Positions 32,832 through 44,613 of a DNA stretch of 64,000 nucleotides are shown one piece after another (the first letter of the stretch is position 1; the number at the start of each line of letters is the position of its first letter). The position numbers were made by a program, and so were the translations under genes. The DNA lies in NCBI RefSeq assembly GCF_003171515.1, contig NC_089392.1, positions 3,038,001-3,102,000 on the forward strand, in the 5' to 3' direction. This DNA is from Pyrenophora tritici-repentis (lineage: Eukaryota; Ascomycota; Dothideomycetes; Pleosporales; Pleosporaceae). The notes under the pieces are model-generated. The model saw only the letters and a program-made list of their open reading frames with translations, had not been told where the DNA came from and did not search any database.

Positions 32832-34866
32832 ATGGCCGAAGTGATGGCTGCCCTCGGTGGCGCAGCAGCGTTCGCTCAACTATTCCACTATACTATCGTT
32901 CTCTCTACCACTGCCTCAGCCTTGTCTCATAGCATACGGCATGCACCGGAAAAGATACAAGCTTGGTTGAATCATTCAACGGTTATGATTTCGATACTAG
33001 ATGAAGTCCAAGGCACAGCCACCAATCTTCATCCAGCTATGGCCGGCCTAATTTGGCAGTGTCGTGAAGATACCACCAGGCTTCAGTCTCTGTTACAACC
33101 TTTCCTTACAAACGGTTCCAGCCGAGTTCCGTCCAAGATCAGTCTGCGTGTGTTCGTGGTGCGGAGGGAAGCAGAAATAGAGCGAACAGTAGCCTCCTTC
33201 CGGAGTACCTTTAACACGTTGGCTTCATATCTGAACGTGTAAGTTGGGTAGAGTTGTTGTTACTTCCAGCCGTCTGACATGCTCTACCAGATTATCTCTC
33301 AAACAAACAATCGCCCATTCGAGCACACAAAGCGGCGGATCTGTTGTGTCTCTGTATCAATTCCGAAATGGAAGCGTTGCACAGAGCCTTCTCGCCATGC
33401 TATCATTTTTCGACAATGCTAAAGTCTCCATGCAATATCTGCGCAACATGTTTGACCAAGAGTCTCTGTATCTGGCAGTGGCCGATCTGCTGTCAAAGTC
33501 ATTATTGCGACAAGATCTTCCAGGGGACGCTATCCAGATAGATTCATCGGCACAAGAAATCATTCGGTCGGAGCTCATGATGTCCAATGATGGCTCCCGA
33601 CACCTTGTATTCGCTATCCAGTCATTGACTAAAGGGTTTCGTGAACACCTTACTCGACCACGGACACTTCGTCGAGTTTCCAGCCTGCACATGCATGTCT
33701 CCACTGTACTGAATACTGCAATGGAGTCACCACCTGAACTTGTCAACTTTGCAGGAGCCGCAACTCTGGCTGTTCATTACTGTATGTACTTGATCACAAT
33801 GGGTTACTTCAAAAAAGCCTTGAAATTCGTCTTGATGTTCCAGAACTGGGGTGAGCGTGTGCTGCATGCCCATTTCGACGCGAAAACATCACTGCGGGCT
33901 AAGGAAGCCGTCGCACGTGTTTTACAGGGTGATAACGATACTGCTCTACATATTTTTCATCGCATCAACCGTTCTAGGACCAGAAACCTCGGGAAAGACG
34001 ACATTCGCACTCTGCATAGCATTAACGGGCTAGGCCTAGCCTATCATGCAGTCGGCGACAACGAAAGAGCAGCACAGTACCATCAAAAAGCTCTAGTTGC
34101 AAAAAACGCGACCCTAGGATCAAACGATCCAGATACTCTAGTCACGGCAAACAACCTTGGTATAGTTTTGCAGAGTCAAGGAGATAATAAAGCCGCCCAT
34201 AAGTTGTTTAGCCGCTCGCTCAAAGGCTGGCTGCAGACCTATGATGTGGACGACCTTTTGGTACTCACAGCAAAAAGCAATTTGGGTATTGCACTTCATT
34301 TTCAGGGTCTTCTTGAGGAAGCTGCCTACAATCATCGCTACGTGTTCAGAAAGCGGTATCGTATATTGGGCGCGACTCATCCCGAGACGATCAAAAGTAA
34401 AGCCAATCTTGCTATCACGATCAATGAGCAAGGGCAGCATGCGCAGGCCGAAGTACTTTATCGCGAAGCTCTCACTTCCTTCCAGGATGAGTTAGGTGAC
34501 TCACACCCAGACACCCTGAAGACACACACAAACCTTGCTACTGCCCTTCACGACCAAGGCAAGTTCGATGAGGCGCATTCTGTTCTGGCTTCAGCGATAC
34601 CACTCATACGGACAAAATATGGGCGAACGCATGCTGAGACATTGGAAGCTATAGAATTCCGATCCATTCTTCTGCAACACCTGGGAAAGTTCTCCAAGGC
34701 TCTTGATATCGCTACAGAGGTATATGAAGTCCGCAACAAGCAATATGGGTACGATCATGAGGACACACAGAGGAGCCTTCGCCATGTGAGAGACTTGGCA
34801 GAGGATTGCGAAGAAGCGCATGTTATGCAGAGGTTTTCTTCAGGCATGGCGGTTGTGGCCTGTTAG
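32832..34866 (+). CDS. STAND/NLR-like TPR protein lacking a nucleotide-binding domain
   Basis: There are two exons, 32832-33238 and 33291-34866 (52-bp intron with a GTAAGT donor), encoding 660 residues. Residues 1-136 form a helical domain (MAEVMAALGGAAAFAQLFHYT...) resembling the N-terminal domains that precede NACHT/NB-ARC in fungal STAND proteins. The next part, with SLLAMLSFFDNAKVSMQYLRN and LLSKSLLRQD, looks like the winged-helix segment that normally follows NB-ARC. No P-loop (GxxxxGKS/T) or Walker B is visible between them. From about residue 375 come kinesin-light-chain-type TPRs of about 42 residues, marked by repeated HPET/HPDTL and NLAxxLxxQG. In complete relatives this layout mediates non-self recognition. 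Loss of the nucleotide switch could make it a regulator or a degenerate copy. It ends 97 bp before the stop of the convergent SDR gene. Confidence 0.85.
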
Positions 34867-34963
34867 TCGGCTGTTCGACTCTACGCTTCCAGTTTGTTGT
34901 GGCATTTTTGTTTCTTCTGATACGACCATTCGCTTCGATTATTGTTTCGCTGGATTCATTGCT

Positions 34964-36159
34964 TTACAATTTTAGATCCGTCTGCACCAGCGTCTCACTC
35001 AGCTCCCACAATCGCTCTGCCAACTTCGGATCTGTCGCGTATGGCATGGCATCGCACATCTGACAGTCATGCAGCAACACGCCTTTTGGCTCTGATAATG
35101 AGTTAGCGGCCATATATACTTGGCTGCTAGCAAGCCATTACTTACCGTTCAGAGCTGGATCAAGTGCTGCGACCATTACAGTAGCGGCACCCTGGTCATG
35201 ATTCTTCCAAAAGCGGCTGGTCTTTCTGACCGCCGCTTCTTCATTAGCATCTAGGCCACGACTCAAGCCAGTCAATATCGCTTTCCATTGTTAGCATGAC
35301 TGTGGCAAGTCTTTTTCTCGTCAATTTCTGCCAGATCGAGATACTCACATCCAGGATGTACAGCGTAACTTCTCACACCCTTTGGCCCGAGTTTGTTGTC
35401 TAAACCCACTGAAAACAAGATATTCGCCGTCTTCGCCTGCCCATATGCTACCCAGCCATTGTATCCGTCATCTGCGTTCTTTGCAAAACATGCCAGCAAC
35501 GGCCCATGTCTCTCTTCTTCAGGTACATCTTCATTGCGCTTCTCAAGATTGTAGTCTGATAAACGCACTGGGCTGATTTGATGACCGAGGGATGTCAGAT
35601 TGACGACCCGCGTTGCCCCTGGAGTCGATGAGGAGGCAGAGGACAGGAGTTGAGGTATGAGCAGGCTGGTAAGAAGGAAATGGCCAATGTGATTCGCGCC
35701 GAATTGAGCCTCTAAGCCCTCCTTTGTAGTCTGACGTTGCATCGTCATCAGACCGGCGTTGTTGATGATTATATCCAATTGGTCGGTCAGCTGTGCTACT
35801 TCCTTTGCGGCGCTCTTCACGAACTCTTGAGACATCAGGTCCAAAATAACGATCCTGACATTCGCGTTTGGATAGGCATCTTTGATGGTCTTGACGACTT
35901 CTTCTAGCTTAGACTTGGTGCGCGAAGCGAGGATGACAAGCGCGGGACCTTGTGAGGCGATGGAGAGGGCTATCGAAGAGCCGATACTCTCAGGAGACAC
36001 GCCAGTGATGAGTACTCACAACGTGTTAGTTTAGTCCTCAATCTCTCGAAGTGAACTCAAGTAGCTACCATTCTTCCCGCGGATCTGATCAGCGAATGCC
36101 TTTGCAACTTCCAGACCACCAGTTTCTTTGTCCCACTCTGGATGTGTAAGGGTCGCCAT
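34964..36159 (-). CDS. short-chain dehydrogenase/reductase (SDR), four exons
   Basis: Exons are 36159-36069, 36014-35349, 35280-35146 and 35091-34964 (introns 54, 68 and 54 bp), encoding 339 residues. The first join gives KNVLITGVSPESIGSSIA, the nucleotide-binding segment. It departs from the usual TGxxxGIG because of a two-residue insertion-like GVSPESIG, a variant seen in retinol-dehydrogenase-like fungal SDRs. Further marks are LDLMSQEFV, the NNAG motif (INNAGLM), and the catalytic YxxxK in AYGQAKTANILF, with an upstream Ser in VNLTSLGHQ. HPG follows the active site. No signal peptide is visible. It should be an NAD(P)-dependent oxidoreductase of unknown substrate. The gene is transcribed away from the FAD monooxygenase at 36840, and both may share the 680-bp region between them. 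Confidence 0.9.
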
Positions 36160-36839
36160 AATTTCTCTTGGAGATTTTCTTTATCACTTCGCGGAGGATT
36201 TGTCTTACTACAGCTTTGTTTACTACATTTCTGCCCCACACAAGTCTGCCGTCCTGATCCGACACCTTCACTAGAGGTCCGAGCGTTATCGCACCAATCA
36301 TCAGAGTAGTATTAGTCAACTCAAGTGATCCCCAGGCTCGGTCAGGCATCCTAAGTATCCATCACTCATACATGATTCATCCAAAACAAGCTAGCTGCTA
36401 GGGCAATAATGGTGAACTTTGCGGGGTACACTGCGGGGAAGCTCAACTCATCGGGATGTGGGGCATATACATCAACCACTTCACCACTTCGTTAATCCAA
36501 CGTCACGCATCAACATCATTTTAACCGGCAGGTGGGATGATACCCACAACTTCACGATAGGTACCTGGTCGCTTCAGGGGGTCGATACATCGCGAGAGGC
36601 CTTGCAGTATGTCGCGCCACGACCCACCAGGTCGTCGGATTCATCTCGCCTTGGTCAGAGTAATCGTGGATAGGATTAGGTTGGCTGGGATTCGGTAGAT
36701 GTAGGACTTCTCGGCCCCACGCTGCAAGATTCATTGCACCTGGTCGGCGCGCTCTGGCGCCTGAAGTCTTATCTCCAGTATCGCGTGTTGTGTAACATTG
36801 TTTTTCTTGGACTTGAGTGAAGCTCAATAGATTCTGCAT
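36160..36839. promoter_or_regulatory. shared divergent promoter region of the SDR and FAD monooxygenase genes
   Basis: The 680 bp separate two divergently transcribed start codons (36159 minus, 36840 plus). No supported open frame lies inside. A bidirectional promoter is inferred from geometry only. I identify no specific factor site. Confidence 0.45.
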
Positions 36840-38355
36840 ATGCCTCTTCGTGCAAAGATAGACGAGACAAAGCTACCAAAGATGTCTGCTTTGGAAACGA
36901 ACGGAAATGGTATCCATGCCAATGGGACAACGCCCAAGACAGGCATCAAAGTCATCATCATCGGCGCAGGTACGCTGCTCTACAGTACAGAAATATTCGG
37001 GTTGAAATCTGACCAGTCCTTTCAGGTTTTGGTGGTCTCACGGCGGCCATTGAGTGTGTCCGCCATGGTCACACGCCTGTCATCTACGAGTCGTTTCCCG
37101 AGCTCAAGATCCTTGGCGATATTATAACCTTTGGTCCCAACGCTGGCCGCATCTTCGCGCGATGGAGCGACGGTCGTGTCGCGCGCGACATGCGTAGTAT
37201 TTCGATTGACCTCACCGACTACGGCTTCAACATCCATAAGTGGGACACTGGTGAGATTGTCCTCAACCAAAAGACGCCGCCACGCGACGAGAAGGCGCCC
37301 ATGTTCAATGGACATAGGGGCGAGCTGCACGAGATTGTGTTCAACTACGCCAAGGAAATTGGGGTGGAGATTAACCTCGGGCATCGCGTGAACGAATACT
37401 GGGAGAACGGCGACGAGGCTGGGATCGTGCTAGAAGATGGGACAAAAGTCAGCGGTGATGTCGTCGTTGCTAGCGATGGCGTGAGGAGCAAAGCTAGAAC
37501 GTTGGTGTTGGGTTATGAGGACAAGCCCAAGAGCAGTGGCTATGCGGTTTGGAGAGCCTGGTTCAGCAACAAAGACATGCTGGCAGACCCTGAAACCAAG
37601 CATTTCTGCGATAACGGCGACACCTTCAACGGCTGGATCGGTACGTGGCCACATGAGCTAGCATCAACAACACCAATACTAACCCAACACTAAAAACAGG
37701 CCCGGACGTCCACTTCCTCTTCAGCACCATCAAAAACGGCACAGACTGCTGCTGGGTACTCACCCACCGCGACTCCCACGACATCGACGAATCCTGGTCC
37801 TTCCCCGGCTACCTAAAAGATGTCCGTGCCGTCCTCGAAGGCTGGGATCCAATGTGCTGGAAAATCGTGTCCAAAACGCCCGAATCCAAACTTGTAGACT
37901 GGAAGCTTGTTTACCGCGATCCCCTCCCTAACTGGGTATCTGGATACGGGACCGCGCCAGGCCATGGTCGCATATGTCTCTTGGGCGACGCCGCGCACCC
38001 GTTTCTGCCAACGAGTGCGCAGGGCGCGACACAGGCGCTTGAAGACGGCGTGACGTTGGCGGTGTTGTTGAGGAAGACTGGGAAGGGCAATGTGAGGGGC
38101 GCGTTAAGAGCGTACCAGGATGTGCGATATGAGCGTGTTAAGGCGGTGCAGAAAACTGGCGAGACGACAAGAGATATGTGGCATAAGACAGACTGGGAGA
38201 AGGTCAAGAAGGATCCTACATTGATCCAGTTTCCGAGGGAGGATTGGGTGTTTTTGCATGATGCTGAGAAGCATGCGGAGGAGGTGGGAGATGAAGCTAT
38301 CAAGAAGGCTAGTGCTACTGCTGTGGCGTCGCAGGGTATTCTGGAGGGACGATGA
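36840..38355 (+). CDS. FAD-dependent aromatic-ring-type monooxygenase (salicylate hydroxylase-like)
   Basis: Exons are 36840-36969, 37026-37640 and 37700-38355 (introns 56 and 59 bp), giving 466 residues from the first ATG. An in-frame ATG at 36882 would shorten it by 14. The first splice restores the dinucleotide-binding motif VIIIGAGFGGLTAAIE with GxGxxG. A mid-protein VVVASDGVRSKAR segment (DG motif) and the second FAD motif RICLLGDAAHPFLPTSAQG near the C-terminal third are both clear. This is the PHBH-type fold. Enzymes of this group hydroxylate aromatic or polyketide substrates using NAD(P)H and oxygen. The C-terminal 100 residues are charged and helical. The neighbouring SDR and MFS genes suggest a small degradative or biosynthetic unit. 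Confidence 0.92.
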
Positions 38356-38634
38356 TTGGTCGTGTATATGGTTGACTGTTGTTACTAATTTTGGCGAATG
38401 CAAATATCGATTCTATTATATCCAGGTGCTACGTGATAATCTTCCATTGATCAGGTGGGGGGCCGAACGATTGCAACCACGATCGTGAAAGCTTTGTTGA
38501 TGTGGCCAACCTCCAGATCTTCACTATCATTCAAAGCCAGATGTCGAATATGAAACCAAAGATGTATTCAATTTAGAGAGAACATACTTCATTTTACATA
38601 TCATATGTGCTCCAAAGTGCCATCACAGCTTGTC

Positions 38635-40440
38635 TCAGCCGCTCTTCTCAACGGCAACAACTTCCCGTCGGATGGTCTCATCCTTGTCGCTATCGCGCCT
38701 CTTGGATGTCTTGTCGTCTCCATCAACCACAAACCTTCCAGTGCACACGTACTCTCTAAACTTGCGCGCTGGAAGTCTAGCCTCAAACATCTCGTCAATC
38801 TCCTCGAGCGTGCGGTTCTTGATCTCGGGTAGGTAGAAGTACACCCAGATAACGGTGATGAAGCATGAAGGGCCCCAGATCCAGCCTTTGAAGGATGTTA
38901 GCCAAAAAAGCGGACAAAAATTGAGATGCACAGTAGCATACCGTATTCAGGACCCCAGTTAAGGGAATCAGGGTTGATAAAGTATGGCGCAGTGAATGTG
39001 GCAAGCCAGGCTCCTGCAAAAGCAACTGCAGATGCCATTCCAAATGTGTACGAGCGCAGACGCTGGCTGGGGATTTCTCCACCGGTGAGCCAGGCATATG
39101 CTGCGACCATGCCGTTGTAACCGATGATGTATATGACTGATAGCCCGACGATTACCTGTGTCGCACATGTTAGTCACAGATCGGGGCGTAAGAAGGGACT
39201 GACTACACGTACCCTGCCGGTCTCCGTTGTACCGGGATTAACGTGATACACAGCGGCAATGATGATTTGGGTAATGCCGCATATAGAGAGACCAGTCATG
39301 AGGAAAACCCGTCGACGACCGATCTTGGATATAACACTGCTGTTCACCATGATGGCTACGACACCCACCGCGACAAGGATGCAGGAGTTCATGAAAGGAC
39401 TGCCAACTTGCGCCATCTGAGGCATGGATTAGTAGCCATATCAACGTCAAGGTTACTACCACTGTGGAAAACATGACGGGTATCCATACCTGGAAGAAGT
39501 ACGTTCCGTACGCGATCATGAACATAGCACCAGAAGCAGCCTGAGTGCTCACCGCTGCGATGGCCAACAAGGTGCGCCGACGATCCACGGGGTCTTTCCA
39601 GATATCGATGAAGTTTGCATTCGCCTTGGTAGCCTTCTCAGCATCAATGGCGGCCTGTATTTCTGCCACCTCGCCTGCAACGCTTTCCGGGTGGGGACGC
39701 ATCCATAGCAACGCTTTCTCGGCTTCTTTAGGCTTTTCGACCAGGATAAGCCATCTAGGGCTTTCAGGGATGAAGAAAAGCCCGATGGACATGAAAACAG
39801 GGACGATGTAGATGGTACCTAGCGGGATAATGTAGGACATACGGCCTTCCATGTCGTGCGTTGCATTGTCGATCACAGTGCCAATCAGGGTGCCGATAGA
39901 AGTCCAGATCTGGAAGACAGAGATCATCATACCACGGTAGCGAGCTGGTGAGGATTCCTGACGAAATCGTGAGTATTCTGTCATGTTCTAGATGAAAACA
40001 GAGTGGCTTACCTGGATGTACAGCTGCGCAAAGGTCATGTACCAGCCATTCGCAAGCCCAATCAACAGTCTCCCAATGTATAGTCCCGCAATGTTCGTGG
40101 TCGTCATCATAACAACATTACTGATGCAGCATAGAGCACTCGCCAACCACAAGCAGTGTCGTCGTCCCAGCTTCGTCGCAAAGGCGCCAGCAAACGAGGC
40201 GCTCAGAAACGCGCCCAAAGTCATCAAAGAAGAGATGAGTTGTTGTCGTTCGGTGGAAATGTTGTAGCCCGTAGGAGAATGAGGATCAGGGTGCCCAAAC
40301 ACCTGAAGGAAGCCACGCATAGCTTGGAGGCCACCGATGGCACCAAAATCGATGCCGTATTGAAACGGCGACATCGACACGAGAGTGCATGCTGCAATGC
40401 ACTTCCAGTTGGAAAGGAGACTGCTGGTCAAGTCCGGCAT
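38635..40440 (-). CDS. MFS sugar-transporter-family permease, five exons
   Basis: Exons are 40440-40012, 39957-39490, 39416-39213, 39155-38942 and 38885-38635, with introns of 54-73 bp, giving 521 residues in one frame. The sequence shows about 12 membrane segments. It carries the sugar-porter signatures: FGAIGGLQAM in helix 1, the cytoplasmic KLGRRHCLW loop, ESSPARYRGMM after helix 5/6, PESPRWLI before the central loop, KIGRRRVFL in the second half, and a PEIKNRTLEEIDEMFE end. These place it in the sugar porter family. Substrate cannot be read from the sequence, though the family carries hexoses, disaccharides, inositol and quinate. It is convergent with the FAD monooxygenase, with 279 bp between stops. 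Confidence 0.93.
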
Positions 40441-41964
40441 CGCAGCGGATCTAAGGGGAGTTTTCGCTATAGTAAGAAGAAGAATTCAACAGACGAGATA
40501 GCGCTTTCCGAGATACGGAAGGAAACCAAACTCAGCGGGTCTGAAGTATCAGCAGAGGATTCAAACTCCCCGCATCTCAATCCCGATATGTTGTGATGGA
40601 AGCGAAAGGCTGTTTCTTCCCGGCGTATGGAGATCTCCGTCTGTGTGCCAACCCCGGTCGCAATATGTGCCGATATTGGCTACAAAGATTAGTTCGACTT
40701 ACCCTAGACTTAACACAGTGCTGAGTGTGGAGTGTGGAGTGCGGAATCCGGAGGTGGCGCTTTTGCTAGCGATGGCTTCGAGTCGTTTGGTATACATCGC
40801 TTGTCACTTTGTCCACATGGTGTCGTGAGGGTTTCCCTCGACAGTTTATACACCTGGGATCCCCTTTTTTGACTGTGTGCCTGGTCGTTCCGTTTCAAAT
40901 CTGATTGCATATACTGGCACTTCCGCTCATGGTGCCTCAATCGAAACGCTGAAATTGAGAACGCAGGTGCAGACGGTGTGAAAGCATGCGACAATTCGCA
41001 CGATCGCGTATCAATCAAGATTTCCATCATGTTTGATAGGGTAGGCTCAAGAATACCGTGCGATCGGAAAGATAAAGCCGTGCACATTGACCCTGACTGC
41101 CCAGTAGCGATCTGCATGCGGCAGCATGCGAAGCCAACGGAAGATGCGCCTTCTAGGACAAAAGTGACTGGGCCTGAAGAGAGCTTCAGCCGGTCAACAG
41201 AGAAAGATCTACTTTTCTGAAGCTTCCGATGTGGAGGGAGAGGGGAACGTTTAATGTGACCGTGACCTTGAAAGTTGCGATGCATAAGAGTGTGGGGCGC
41301 GCTAACGCGCTCTGTTATCAAACCTGAAATAGCGCTGAGGTATGTGCAGGATCCTTCACAATGTGGACACTCGGATGGTACTATCTGTATATTTCGGATA
41401 TAAAGCTGTAAGGATACCGTGGCTAGTAGCATATTTCAACGTTAATGTAAGTTAAAGCTACAGGGTAATCTTCACTTCCAACCTTGGAAGCATTCAGCAG
41501 AGGGAGAAACAAAACTTAGGCAGGGCATCTGCTCGTCTTGAGCAGGGACTCAATGTGATTGGGTCCAGAACGAGAACTCAACCACTAACGAAGAAGAGTA
41601 TGAGAAGGATATTCCTGCGCAGTATCCAGCAGCAATATGAGAAAGCACTCTGAGATTATGCCTACACCGCATCTCCTAGTTTGTCCGGGGCCGTAACTTT
41701 ATTCGGGATTTGAACCAATCATGGTTTTAACTTCTGTTACAATATTATCGTTTCCTTTCCTTTTGAGGGGAGGGTATGGGAGTCTCTAGTGGAATAATCA
41801 AAACACGATCCAACATGAACACGACCTAACAACCGCAACTATGACCGTAAATATTCGCGCCCTGAACCCACCGGCTCTACCATGTCCACGAAATCGCACA
41901 CCTCAGCATTTTCACACAATCATCTCCTTCTTTAAGAACCATATTTCCCGAGGTCCCTTAATCT
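40441..41964. other. intergenic region, no gene supported
   Basis: This is the promoter side of the MFS gene and the 3' side of the F-box-like gene. A 240-codon minus-strand frame at 40710-41432 shows no domain or membrane pattern, and I do not support it as a gene. A short GTGTGGA-type repeat lies near 40730. Confidence 0.5.
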
Positions 41965-43487
41965 CTAAATACACTCGATCGCACCGCATTTTATGGCTAT
42001 GCCCACGCCTCTGAAGGCTGACTTAATGCCGCCTTTTTCCATTGATTCGTCATAATCGTCCCATACAAATAAACCATCATTGTCGACAAAATCCCGTGTT
42101 ATATGTACCCAGTCTTTGTCAGATTCAGGTGCTAAGCCATTATAATATGTAGGCGTCAAAGCCTCATCTGGAACTATCGAGCACAGCAAGCGGCTGCTCA
42201 TGAGACAGATGGCCTGAGGAACCATAAACTGCTTCCATGCATAGTATCGTACTTCTGAATTAGCTAACGCGTTGAAAAAAGCGCCGAGCGAATTTGGCGG
42301 GCAGAAGTTCGTGTTTTTGAGGACCAGACGGCGGAGGTTGGACGAGTGCACGTCGATGATGCGATCGAGAGTTGGTGCGGTGGTGCTAGCAATAAGTCCG
42401 TCAATTTCGAGAGTATGCAGGCGAAACGGGGGGTCGGAACCAAGCGCCTCAAGTAAATGAGCCCAGTTCTTGTTGTACAAACGATGGTAAAATTCCATAT
42501 CCGGACCCGCACATAGTTTAAACACCTTCAGGTTCGGGTTTCTTCCAATCAGTTCACTAACCTGTGCCAAGTGGAGACCCGTATTATGAGTTGACATATC
42601 CAGCTGCAGGTCTAGCGTTGTCAAAGCTTGTGGAACAGGTCTCATTGTCAGCTCCTGGAGTATGTACGGTGTTCCTGCCAGATTCGAGTGCCACCTTGAC
42701 TTTGCGAAGTTCATGATACTAAATTGCTCTAACTGCGGCAATTCAAAGCACATTGTATGCACCAGTCCGTTCAGAAGAGCGCGATAAGATGCTACGTTGA
42801 CAGTGTGATGATGGCCCATGTCAAAACGTAGCGCTTCTGCACCCACCGAGAAAGTGGATCCCACGGCTGAGAGTGGCAGAGCATCTTGAGATAGTAGAGC
42901 GGCAGAGACCGACGCATCATGCATGCTGCCTGATCGATAATCAGGGGCATGTACCATGACGCTCTTGAGGCTTGACAGCCGCGAGAAGAGCACGCCGAAC
43001 CAGGTACATGTTCCACAACCGTCGAAAGCGACTCTATGCTGCCGTCGGCACAATCGCTGATCCAACAAGCATCCCAAATCGATACGTATTTCTAGGGTAC
43101 GGATACGCTTTGCGAAGCGGCTGGTGCTTATCATAGTAAGGCGGGACACGCTGGCCGGGGTGGCTCTACAGACCTCGCGAGAGAACCCAACCGTAGCCTA
43201 CTTATAGTAAGTACTTATAGATACTACTTCTTTCAATATTGATAGCTATATTTACGTACAAAAGCTATGTCGATAGCTCGCGTAATCATCCAGTTATGTT
43301 GTCTTCGAAGGGCACAGAGATCACCCAGTGTGAGATGATCAGCAACCAAGCCGATCAACTCAAAAGGAATATCCGCCAGTGAACGTGTATTTTGATGGGG
43401 GAGCTTTTGTCGCTTGGAAGCGTGCTCATTCCGAACACTCTTTTTGCGCATGTCGTTGTCGTGGCGGCATATAGGCAGATTGTACAT
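41965..43487 (-). CDS. F-box-like protein, two exons
   Basis: Exons are 43487-43260 and 43197-41965, with a 62-bp intron (GTACGT donor, TAG acceptor) in phase 0, giving 486 residues. The N-terminus is basic. An F-box-like helix set, LADIPFELIGLVADHLTLGDLCALRR, lies at about residues 38-65. The remaining 400 residues contain leucine-rich, loosely repeated segments (LRRLVLKNTNF, LKVFKLCAG, LHTLEIDG) of the sort seen in fungal F-box/LRR-like proteins. F-box proteins are substrate adaptors of SCF ubiquitin ligases. No target can be inferred. An alternative downstream Met (MRKKSV) would remove 12 residues. Confidence 0.78.
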
Positions 43488-44613
43488 TTGAAAAGTTGCT
43501 CCGTGAAGGAGAACGAAACTGAAATATGCGAGTTTTTACAGAGCTCAACGTAATCTCATGATTATGGCGCGCGGCCTACGGTCCAGGAAGTGGGGTAATT
43601 GGTCATGTTCCAGCAGAAGTTCTGCTAGATGACGATATCAAAGTCGTTCCCTATCATCGTTTGGTATCGTTTGGGAGCGGTGGTCTTGGGGGTCGGTGTC
43701 CCGATGCGGTTGACTGTACCATGGTAACATCGTATTCTAGCAAAAAAGAACAGAATGATTACAAGCTGATATCAAGTGATAGTTCACCCCTTGTGAAGGT
43801 CGTTTCAGCCTATAAAATGATGAATGGTCTATTCGAAATCATCGCGCAGCTTGCTGTAAGCTAAACAGAAGAAAATATGGATACTCGAGTCTACATGGAT
43901 CGCACCGGAATAGCTTTATTCACATCGGGCCCCCAGATTGAAACTCCTGCTCTGTTAGTTTGTAGGACCGTCGCTAAACCAAGGTACACATGTATGCCTA
44001 CCCTCATCATGAAATAAACTTTAGGGCATTTTCTTTCATGCGCAAGATCATGTCAGCATCTGTACACAGCGAAATGTAGTACATGGTGCTTCTGTGGAGG
44101 TGGCGGACTTTCTTTTTTTCTCACAGAAAGTGAAGCGCGTGACCCCTAGAGGGCTTGAATGCATCAGGTGTAAGTGGTAGTGCGCGACAGAGGCTAGGAT
44201 GGATCCAGTGACAAAGATACCCACCCGAGAGGTACAATAGGCGCTAACGGGGCACGTTGACACGGACGTCGATCATAACTATTCCCCATGCATCTGTTGA
44301 TGCATATCCTCGGATATCCGAAGCGGGAAGCAACCCTCGCCTTTACCCGACCAGCGTCTGCTGAAGCCCCACCCCCGCGATGTGGGGTTGCAAGCCGAGT
44401 GCATGTCACCCACCTGTGATGCAGACGCTAGAGATATTGTCTGCTGCTGCAAGTAGACGCGAGTGTTTTTCCGTTGGCTGTACTGCTTAATTGCAGATCA
44501 CTGGTGCAGGTAAGTTGGTGTTTGCTTTGTTGGAGGGCAACGATTTGAAGACTCGTCAGCTTCATCTACTTACCAGATAGAAAGGAGGGAACTCCGCATT
44601 AGATGCATACGGT
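43488..44613. other. divergent intergenic region between the F-box-like and P450 genes
   Basis: No supported gene. The two flanking genes are transcribed away from each other. Short frames at 43661-43864 and 44048-44409 have no recognisable content. Confidence 0.5.

Noticed and set aside
40710..41432. A 240-codon minus-strand frame upstream of the MFS gene
   Set aside because: No domain, no membrane or signal pattern, uneven composition with scattered Cys and His, and a poor start context.
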